Source: JAXMEQ01 sp046348225 | Lineage (GTDB): Bacteria > Pseudomonadota > Gammaproteobacteria > Burkholderiales > Burkholderiaceae_C | Direction of reading: 5' to 3' | NCBI GenBank assembly: GCA_046348225.1 | Contig: JAXMEQ010000007.1 | Span: 186,001-250,000 of the forward strand | DNA: 64,000 bases | In this document: positions 59,095 through 64,000 of the stretch, in pieces | Position numbering within the stretch: position 1 is the stretch's first letter | Layout of the letters: each line of letters starts with the position of its first letter | Position numbers and translations under genes: made by a program | The notes under the pieces: model-generated | Told to the model about the DNA's origin: nothing | Databases searched by the model: none | Seen by the model: the letters and a program-made list of their open reading frames with translations, nothing else

Positions 59095-59979
59095 TCAGGC
59101 CACGCCCTCGTTCCAGTGCAGCTTGCGCCGCAGCGTGTCGAAATAGCTCCATCCTTTGGGATGCAGGAACCGGACATGGTGCTGGGACCGGCGCACGGTG
59201 ATGCGGTCACCGTGCAGCAGTGAGGCCAGCGACTGCATGTCAAAGTTGGCGCTGGCATCGCGGCCCGACACCAGTTCGATGGCAATCTCTGCCGGGTCGG
59301 CCAGCACGATCGGACGGTTGGACAGGGTGTGCGGTGCGATCGGCACCAGCACCCAGCCGGGAATGGACGGATGCAGCAGCGGGCCGCCTGCTGACAGGGC
59401 GTAGGCGGTGGAGCCGGTGGGCGAAGCGATGATCAGTCCGTCGGCGCGCTGATTGGCCACAAAGTGGCCGTCCACCTCCACCCGCAGCTCCACCATGCCC
59501 GAAGTGGCGCCCCGATTGACCACGACGTCGTTCATGGCCAGCGCGTCAAATACGCAGTGACCGTCGCGCCAGACCTTGGCGTGCATCAGGCTGCGGTGGT
59601 CTTCCTCGTACTCTCCGCGGAGCATGGGCAGCAACACGCTGCGGTACTGGTCGAGCGAAATGTCGGCGATGAACCCCAGCCGCCCCTGGTTGATGCCAAT
59701 CAGCGGCACACCATAGCGGGCCAGTTGCCGGCCGATGCCCAGCATGGTGCCGTCGCCACCCACCACAAGTCCGAGGTCGCACTGGGCACCGATTGCATCC
59801 ACATTCAGGGCCGGGTAATGGGCAATGCCGCTGGCCTGTGCCGTGTCCTGTTCCAGCGCCACCTCGCAACCCTGGGCGGTCAGGAAATGGGCGATGTCCT
59901 CCAGTGCGGCCCGCGACGACATCGCGTTGGCACCGTGGTACTTGCCAATGAGCGCAACGTGGTGAAAACGGGATGTCAT
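59095..59979 (-). CDS. nadK: NAD kinase
   Basis: 294 residues from MTSRFHHVALIGKYHG. The catalytic GGDGTMLGIGRQLARYG and GRLGFIADI motifs are clear, followed by AMNDVVVNRG and PTGSTAYALSAGGPLLHPS. It makes NADP from NAD. The ATG at 59979 follows a TGTAAT hexamer by 6 bases; a TTG start at 59985 is unlikely. It is divergent from hrcA with a 28-base gap. Confidence 0.96.
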   Translation of the reverse strand: MTSRFHHVALIGKYHGANAMSSRAALEDIAHFLTAQGCEVALEQDTAQASGIAHYPALNVDAIGAQCDLGLVVGGDGTMLGIGRQLARYGVPLIGINQGRLGFIADISLDQYRSVLLPMLRGEYEEDHRSLMHAKVWRDGHCVFDALAMNDVVVNRGATSGMVELRVEVDGHFVANQRADGLIIASPTGSTAYALSAGGPLLHPSIPGWVLVPIAPHTLSNRPIVLADPAEIAIELVSGRDASANFDMQSLASLLHGDRITVRRSQHHVRFLHPKGWSYFDTLRRKLHWNEGVA

Positions 59980-59985
59980 CCGCAA

Positions 59986-60001
59986 ATTACATCATTAAAA
60001 T
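59986..60001. promoter_or_regulatory. Opposed -10-like hexamers between nadK and hrcA
   Basis: Plus strand TAAAAT (59996-60001) then GAAGCG and the hrcA ATG. Minus strand TGTAAT (59991-59986) then TTGCGG and the nadK ATG. Both have exactly 6 bases to the ATG. No CIRCE repeat is present. Confidence 0.5.
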
Positions 60002-60007
60002 GAAGCG

Positions 60008-61012
60008 ATGCTCGATGATCGTGCCAAGTTGTTGCTCAAAGCGCTGGTCGAGCGCTACATCGCCGACGGCCAGCCCGTCGGTTCGCGCACGCTGTCCCGC
60101 GCCTCGGGGCTCGACCTGTCACCCGCGACCATCCGCAACGTGATGTCCGACCTGGAAGAGCTGGGCCTGATCGCGAGTCCGCACACCTCGGCCGGACGGA
60201 TTCCCACGGCACGCGGCTACCGGCTGTTCGTGGACACCATGTTGACGGCGCAGCGTGAAGAGCTGGCTGCGCCCCGCCTCGTGGCGGACCAGCCGCAGAA
60301 GGTCATCACCAACGCCGCGCAGCTGCTGTCCAACCTGTCGCAGTTTGTGGGCGTGGTCATGGCGCCGCGACGCACGTCGGTGTTCCGGCATATCGAGTTC
60401 CTTCGCCTGTCCGAGCGGCGGCTGCTGGTCATCATTGTGTCGCCCGACGGTGACGTGCAGAACCGCGTGATCTTTACCGAGGCGGACTACACCCAGACGC
60501 AACTGGTGGAAGCGGCCAACTTCCTCAACGCCCACTATGCGGGTCTGGCAATTGAGCAGGTTCGGGAACGCCTCAGGAACGAGGTGGATACCCTCCGCGG
60601 CGAGATTGCGTCGCTGATGCAGGCGGCCGTGCAGGCGAGTTCAGAGGCACTGACGCAGGCGCAGGACGAGGTGGTGATTTCCGGTGAACGCAACCTGTTG
60701 GCGGTGAGCGACTTTTCCGGCGATCTGGGTCACCTGCGGCGCGCCTTCGAGCTGTTCGAGCAGAAAACCCTGCTGATGCGCCTGCTGGACGTCTCCAGCC
60801 GCGCGGAAGGCGTGCGCATCTACATCGGCGGCGAGAGCCAGGTCGTGCCGTTCGAGGAGCTTTCCATCGTGAGCGCACCGTACGAAGTGGACGGTCAGGT
60901 GGTGGGCACGCTGGGTGTGATCGGGCCCACACGAATGCCCTATGACCGGATGATCCAGATCGTGGACATCACGTCCAAGCTGGTCAGCAACGCCCTGAGC
61001 CACAACAAGTAG
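60008..61012 (+). CDS. hrcA: Heat-inducible transcription repressor HrcA
   Basis: 334 residues. The N-terminal winged helix (LDDRAKLLLKALVERYIADG, GLDLSPATIRNVMSDLEELG, ASPHTSAGRIPTARGYRLFV) and the GAF-like part are complete, as is the C-terminal GPTRMPYDRMIQIVDITSK. It represses groESL/dnaK via CIRCE elements. No CIRCE lies before hrcA here, so it may not be self-regulated. The tRNA follows 25 bases after its stop. Confidence 0.96.
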   Translation: MLDDRAKLLLKALVERYIADGQPVGSRTLSRASGLDLSPATIRNVMSDLEELGLIASPHTSAGRIPTARGYRLFVDTMLTAQREELAAPRLVADQPQKVITNAAQLLSNLSQFVGVVMAPRRTSVFRHIEFLRLSERRLLVIIVSPDGDVQNRVIFTEADYTQTQLVEAANFLNAHYAGLAIEQVRERLRNEVDTLRGEIASLMQAAVQASSEALTQAQDEVVISGERNLLAVSDFSGDLGHLRRAFELFEQKTLLMRLLDVSSRAEGVRIYIGGESQVVPFEELSIVSAPYEVDGQVVGTLGVIGPTRMPYDRMIQIVDITSKLVSNALSHNK

Positions 61013-61018
61013 GCCCAC

Positions 61019-61024
61019 TACAAT
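61019..61024 (+). promoter_or_regulatory. -10-like TACAAT before the CAT tRNA
   Basis: TACAAT begins 7 bases after the hrcA stop and 13 bases before the tRNA 5' end; no good -35 was found. Confidence 0.35.
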
Positions 61025-61037
61025 CGTCGCTCGGTCG

Positions 61038-61114
61038 GGGGCGTTAGCTCAGTTGGTCAGAGCAGAGGACTCATAATCCTTTGGTCGTTGGTTCAAGTCC
61101 AACACGCCCTACCA
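61038..61114 (+). tRNA. tRNA with CAT anticodon (elongator Met or Ile2)
   Basis: 77 bases including CCA. Acceptor GGGGCGT pairs with ACGCCCT (G1-T72 wobble), discriminator A; anticodon loop CTCATAA gives CAT; T-loop TTCAAGT. The body (TTGGTCG then TTGGTTCAAGTCC) looks more like E. coli tRNA-Ile2 (lysidine-modified) than elongator tRNA-Met, as I recall them. Sequence alone cannot decide. Confidence 0.85.
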
Positions 61115-61116
61115 CC

Positions 61117-61905
61117 ATGACGCCTGAAACCCTGCTTGCGTATTACGACAGCGGCCAGCTCTGGCCTGGCAATGTCGTTTTTTCCGACGTGGAAGATGCC
61201 TACCAGCGCCAGCTGGCCGTGCGACGCCTGCGGATCGCGCGCGGCGAATCGCCGCGCGGCTTCAAGATCGGCTTCACCAACCGCAGCATCTGGCCCCGCT
61301 ACAACGTGTATGCCCCGATCTGGGGCACCGTGTGGGACACCACGCTGGCACATTGCCATGGTGTAGCGACGGTGGCGCTCGGAGCGAGCTGCCAACCCCG
61401 AATAGAACCCGAGGCGGTCTTTGGCATGGCGCGCACGCCACCGGCAGGAGCCACGCTCGCGCAGCTCTGGGATTGCCTGGACTGGGTGGCGCCGGGTTTC
61501 GAGGTGGTGCAGTCGCATTGCGCGGGGTGGAAGTTCGCCGCTGCCGATACGGTGGCTGACGCGGGCCTGCATGCTCGTCTGCTGGTCGGGCCACAGGTGT
61601 CCGTGCGGACGGTGGCGCGTGATGCCGTGTCCTTCAACCAGCAGTTGGCGGCCTGCGGGGTTCGCCTGTTGTGCGGCGACCAACCCATGGACCACGGGCA
61701 GGGCAGCGCAGTGCTGGACAGCCCGCTGCAGGCGCTGGCCCATTTTCTGACGGAGCTGCGACGGTGCCCGGGCGGCCCGGATCTGGTCGCGGGCGATGTG
61801 GTCACAACGGGCACCTGGACCGACGCCTTTCCAGTGGCGGCCGGCCAGACCTGGTCAGCCGAGTTCGGCACGCCGCTGTCGAGGCTGGAAGTCACATTCA
61901 AATAA
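61117..61905 (+). CDS. 2-keto-4-pentenoate hydratase/fumarylacetoacetate hydrolase-like protein
   Basis: 262 residues from MTPETLLAYYDSGQLWPGNV. The fold of the hydratase branch is suggested by GFKIGFTNRSIWPRYNV, RIEPEAVFGMA, the metal Glu residues and FEVVQSHCAGWKFAAADTVA, ending in VTTGTWTDAFPVAAGQTW. Such enzymes hydrate or decarboxylate 2-oxo-acids in catechol-type degradation. It begins 2 bases after the tRNA CCA, so the start may share the tRNA transcript. The substrate is unknown. Confidence 0.84.
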   Translation: MTPETLLAYYDSGQLWPGNVVFSDVEDAYQRQLAVRRLRIARGESPRGFKIGFTNRSIWPRYNVYAPIWGTVWDTTLAHCHGVATVALGASCQPRIEPEAVFGMARTPPAGATLAQLWDCLDWVAPGFEVVQSHCAGWKFAAADTVADAGLHARLLVGPQVSVRTVARDAVSFNQQLAACGVRLLCGDQPMDHGQGSAVLDSPLQALAHFLTELRRCPGGPDLVAGDVVTTGTWTDAFPVAAGQTWSAEFGTPLSRLEVTFK

Positions 61906-61910
61906 GCTGT

Positions 61911-61916
61911 TATAAT
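61911..61916 (+). promoter_or_regulatory. Consensus -10 TATAAT before tRNA-Arg
   Basis: TATAAT lies 10 bases before the tRNA 5' end. The -35 is weak. Confidence 0.6.
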
Positions 61917-61926
61917 TGAAGGCTCA

Positions 61927-62003
61927 GCGGCTGTAGCTCAGTTGGATAGAGTACTTGGCTACGAACCAAGGGGTCGTGGGTTCGAATCCTGCCAGCCGCA
62001 CCA
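61927..62003 (+). tRNA. tRNA-Arg (ACG)
   Basis: 77 bases including CCA. Acceptor GCGGCTG pairs with CAGCCGC, discriminator A; anticodon loop CTACGAA gives ACG, read as ICG after deamination; T-loop TTCGAAT. A strong terminator follows. Confidence 0.97.
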
Positions 62004-62010
62004 TACAGAC

Positions 62011-62044
62011 AACGCCGTCAGCGCCATCGCTGACGGCGTTTTTC
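62011..62044 (+). terminator. Intrinsic terminator after tRNA-Arg
   Basis: AACGCCGTCAGCG and CGCTGACGGCGTT form a perfect 13-bp stem with loop CCAT, followed by T-run TTTCTT. It may also serve the convergent membrane gene. Confidence 0.9.
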
Positions 62045-62051
62045 TTGGTGC

Positions 62052-62468
62052 TCAGCCGTTCAGACGGCGCGCCACCACCGCACCTGCAGCGGCGGCGAAT
62101 GCGGTAACTGCACCGCCCCAAGCCATGTCCAGTGCGGCCAGGCCGGCGGGCCAGCCCTGCAGCACCGCCAGGTTGGTCAGGTCGTAAGTACCGTAGCAGA
62201 ACAGGCCGAAGAGCCCGCCCCAGATGGCGGCGCGCGCCGGTTTGCGTGCCGGCCCGGGCGCCACGGCAAACAGCACCACCCCCACGGGATAGCCCAGGTA
62301 AAACAGTGCCGCTGGCCCCAGCCGGGGCTGGGGCGCCATCAAGTGTCCCATGCCCTGCTGATACCAGTCGCGTGCGATTCCCAACAGCCAGACCATGTCC
62401 AGCAGCAGGAGTGTCAGAAAAACGGCAAGGTAGATTGCCAGCAGGGTTTTCGGTTTTGCAGCGGCCAT
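62052..62468 (-). CDS. DUF2177-family membrane protein
   Basis: 138 residues with four predicted helices, starting MAAAKPKTLLAIYLAVFLTL. Family marks: DMVWLLGIARDWYQ, FYLGYPVGVVLFAV, GLFCYGTYDLTNLAVLQGWP, MAWGGAVTAF. Function unknown. Divergent from greB with a 30-base gap. Confidence 0.87.
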   Translation of the reverse strand: MAAAKPKTLLAIYLAVFLTLLLLDMVWLLGIARDWYQQGMGHLMAPQPRLGPAALFYLGYPVGVVLFAVAPGPARKPARAAIWGGLFGLFCYGTYDLTNLAVLQGWPAGLAALDMAWGGAVTAFAAAAGAVVARRLNG

Positions 62469-62486
62469 GCCGCATGGTACGCCCGC

Positions 62487-62492
62487 TATGCT
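62487..62492 (+). promoter_or_regulatory. -10-like TATGCT, 6 bases before greB ATG
   Basis: TATGCT then TGACGC then ATG. Candidate leaderless start; no Shine-Dalgarno sequence. Confidence 0.4.
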
Positions 62493-62498
62493 TGACGC

Positions 62499-63059
62499 AT
62501 GAGCAAGGCCTTCACGCGCGAGAGCGACCAGGAAGACGATGACGACATCGCGCCGCCAGGCGTACCGGCCGGCACGCGCAACTACATCACGCCACAGGGG
62601 TACGCGCGGCTGCGGGCGGAACTGCTGGACCTGATCGACAACGAGCGGCCCAAGGTGGTCGAGGCTGTGCATTGGGCCGCGCGCAACGGTGACCGTTCGG
62701 AAAATGGCGACTATCTCTACGGCAAGAAGCGCCTGCGCGAGATTGACCGGCGCATCCGGTTCCTGACCAAACGGCTTGAAATCGCGGAAGTGACCGATCC
62801 GGCTGTTCATCACGGCGAGGACCAGGTGTTCTTTGGCGCCACCGTCACCTATGCCGACGAGGCCGGCGTCGAGCGCTCCGTGACCATCCTGGGCATCGAC
62901 GAGGCCGAAAGTGCCAAGGGGCAGGTGAGCTGGATTTCGCCGGTCGCGCGCGCCCTGCTCAAGACCCGCGAGGGAGATACAGCCCGTCTGGTCACGCCAG
63001 CCGGTACGCAGGACATCGAAGTCATTCGCGTCAGCTACCCCGCGCCGGGGCCGGGTTGA
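62499..63059 (+). CDS. greB: Transcription elongation factor GreB
   Basis: 186 residues, longer than usual because of an acidic N-terminal leader (SDQEDDDDIAPPG). The coiled-coil tip and basic patch follow: SENGDYLYGKKRLREIDRRI, RFLTKRLEIAEV, then the FKBP-like C-terminal domain. It rescues backtracked RNA polymerase. Its stop lies 2 bases before the end of convergent spoT. Confidence 0.95.
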   Translation: MSKAFTRESDQEDDDDIAPPGVPAGTRNYITPQGYARLRAELLDLIDNERPKVVEAVHWAARNGDRSENGDYLYGKKRLREIDRRIRFLTKRLEIAEVTDPAVHHGEDQVFFGATVTYADEAGVERSVTILGIDEAESAKGQVSWISPVARALLKTREGDTARLVTPAGTQDIEVIRVSYPAPGPG

Positions 63060-63061
63060 CG

Positions 63062-64000
63062 TCAGTTGCCGGGGCTGGTGGGCAGGATGCGCCTTGCGCG
63101 CAGCACCGATGGCGTACGCTTGAGGTTGCGCAGCACCGACTCGAGGTGGGTCGTGTCCCGCACCGACACCACAAACCGCAGGTCGGTGGCGTCCTGCGCA
63201 GCTTCATCGCCCATGTCCACGTGGGTGATGTCGGCCTCCGCACTGGCGAGCGCCGCGGCAACGCGGGCGAGTACACCCTTGCCGTTGGACACCGTCACCA
63301 GCACGCCGGTTTCAAAGGCGCGCACAGGCTCGTCCGACCATTCGACGGCGATGAAACGCTCGCTGTCCTTGTACTGCAGGCGCCGGGCCACCGAACAGCC
63401 CGCCACATGGACGACCAGTCCCTCGCCGCGGCCCAGGTAGCCGACGATCTCGTCGCCCGGCAAGGGGCGGCAACACGGTGCGTACTGCACCGAGGCGTTT
63501 TCGCTGCCGTCCAGCGTCACGGCGCCCTGTGAAACGGTTTCGTGCGCGGTGTAGCGTTCGCGCGTCATCAACAGGGCGTCGGGTTTCTCGCCTTTTTCCG
63601 CGAGCAGCGTCATCAGGCGCTTGGCCACAATGCTGGCGATGCGCTTGCCCAGGCCCAGGTCTGTCAGCAGCTCGGCCCGGGTGCGGCTGCCCGTGAAGCG
63701 CAGCAGCTTTTCCCAGATGGCGTGATGGGCTTCGTCATCCTCGGGCAGCTTCTCCATGCCCTCGGCACGCAGGGCCTGGGTCAGCAGCTTGAGCCCCAGC
63801 TCCTGTGACTCGGCGTGCGCCATGGTCTTGAGGTGGTGGCGAATCTTGGACCGTGCGCGGCCTGTGCGGACGAAGCCGAGCCATGCCGGGTTGGGTGACG
63901 ACACGGGCGCCGTGACCACCTCCACCACATCGCCGTTCTTCAATTCGGTGCGCAGCGGCACCTGCTCGCCGTTGATGCGCGCCGCCACCGTGTGGTCGCC
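63062..64000 (-). CDS. spoT: Bifunctional (p)ppGpp synthetase/hydrolase SpoT/Rel (5' end off window)
   Basis: Only the C-terminal 312 codons are visible; the hydrolase and synthetase domains lie beyond the right edge. The TGS domain end is seen (GDHTVAARINGEQVPLRTEL, NGDVVEVVTAP), then a helical region, the CC/zinc-finger part (VQYAPCCRPLPGDEIVGYLG, GLVVHVAGCSVARRL) and the ACT domain (ETGVLVTVSNGKGVLARVAA). The protein sets the stringent-response alarmone level. Convergent with greB. Confidence 0.95.
   Translation of the reverse strand, partial: GDHTVAARINGEQVPLRTELKNGDVVEVVTAPVSSPNPAWLGFVRTGRARSKIRHHLKTMAHAESQELGLKLLTQALRAEGMEKLPEDDEAHHAIWEKLLRFTGSRTRAELLTDLGLGKRIASIVAKRLMTLLAEKGEKPDALLMTRERYTAHETVSQGAVTLDGSENASVQYAPCCRPLPGDEIVGYLGRGEGLVVHVAGCSVARRLQYKDSERFIAVEWSDEPVRAFETGVLVTVSNGKGVLARVAAALASAEADITHVDMGDEAAQDATDLRFVVSVRDTTHLESVLRNLKRTPSVLRARRILPTSPGN

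Noticed and set aside
59980..60007. CIRCE element before hrcA
   Set aside because: The 28-base gap has no TTAGCACTC or GAGTGCTAA arm.
1..64000. CRISPR array, insertion sequence, prophage or rRNA
   Set aside because: No direct-repeat/spacer pattern, transposase, integrase, phage structural gene or rRNA sequence was seen.

Overview
The window looks like a chromosomal segment of a high-GC betaproteobacterium of the order Burkholderiales, most likely family Comamonadaceae (Acidovorax/Hydrogenophaga/Rhodoferax/Polaromonas type). The support is the housekeeping order (ftsY - two M16 peptidases - rsmD - coaD; TPR protein - lolB - ispE - tRNA-Gln - prs - rplY - pth; mutM - dynamin-like GTPase - mutY; rapZ - recN - nadK / hrcA) and many copies of a short repeat, GCTATCAAAAnnATAGC followed by GCCTCACGCAGTAT, which I associate with that family. 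The genus is inference. No insertion sequence, CRISPR array, rRNA or prophage was seen.

Layout. 1-4.2 kb: a leftward module of an OmpR-type regulator, a histidine kinase and a membrane (TVP38/DedA-type)-flavin oxidoreductase fusion cut by the left edge. 4.3-8.9 kb: ECF sigma factor, small-molecule kinase, a fused double glycosyltransferase of the TIGR04283/TIGR04282 type, a nucleoside hydrolase and an anchored hypothetical protein. 8.9-14.1 kb: MipA/OmpV porin-like protein, ECF42-type sigma factor with its YciI partner, quinone oxidoreductase, AhpD-like protein, EamA exporter. 14.1-18.0 kb: a persulfide/sulfur module (SulP, two YeeE/YedE halves, BigR-like thiol repressor, divergent metallo-beta-lactamase-fold hydrolase) around one operator with two opposed promoters. 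18-25 kb: acyltransferase, hypotheticals, TetR regulator, DUF2889 protein and a YnjBCD-type ABC importer. 25.1-30.9 kb: ftsY, M16 pair, rsmD and coaD.

Accessory part. 30.9-46 kb separates coaD from a YfhL-type ferredoxin that I recall being its neighbour in relatives. It holds a hydrolase, a phosphatase, a Phd/VapC toxin-antitoxin pair, a 1383-residue protein fused to a HigA-like antitoxin DNA-binding domain (the best candidate for an undescribed system), a TTC38-like protein, an amidase and a dipeptide-type ABC importer. The toxin-antitoxin pair and the giant gene lie between two same-orientation copies of the family repeat.

46.2-64 kb is core genome: ferredoxin, pth, rplY, prs, tRNA-Gln, ispE, lolB, TPR protein, mutM/GTPase/mutY, rapZ, recN, nadK, hrcA, two more tRNAs, greB and the 3' part of spoT (cut by the right edge).

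Two window-wide patterns stand out. First, three copies of the short repeat lie inside genes, all read in the same frame, and encode the signal-peptide region of three unrelated exported proteins (a peptidase, a small secreted protein and LolB). Second, about ten genes carry a TATAAT-like hexamer 5-7 bases before the ATG with no clear Shine-Dalgarno sequence, suggesting widespread leaderless transcription.
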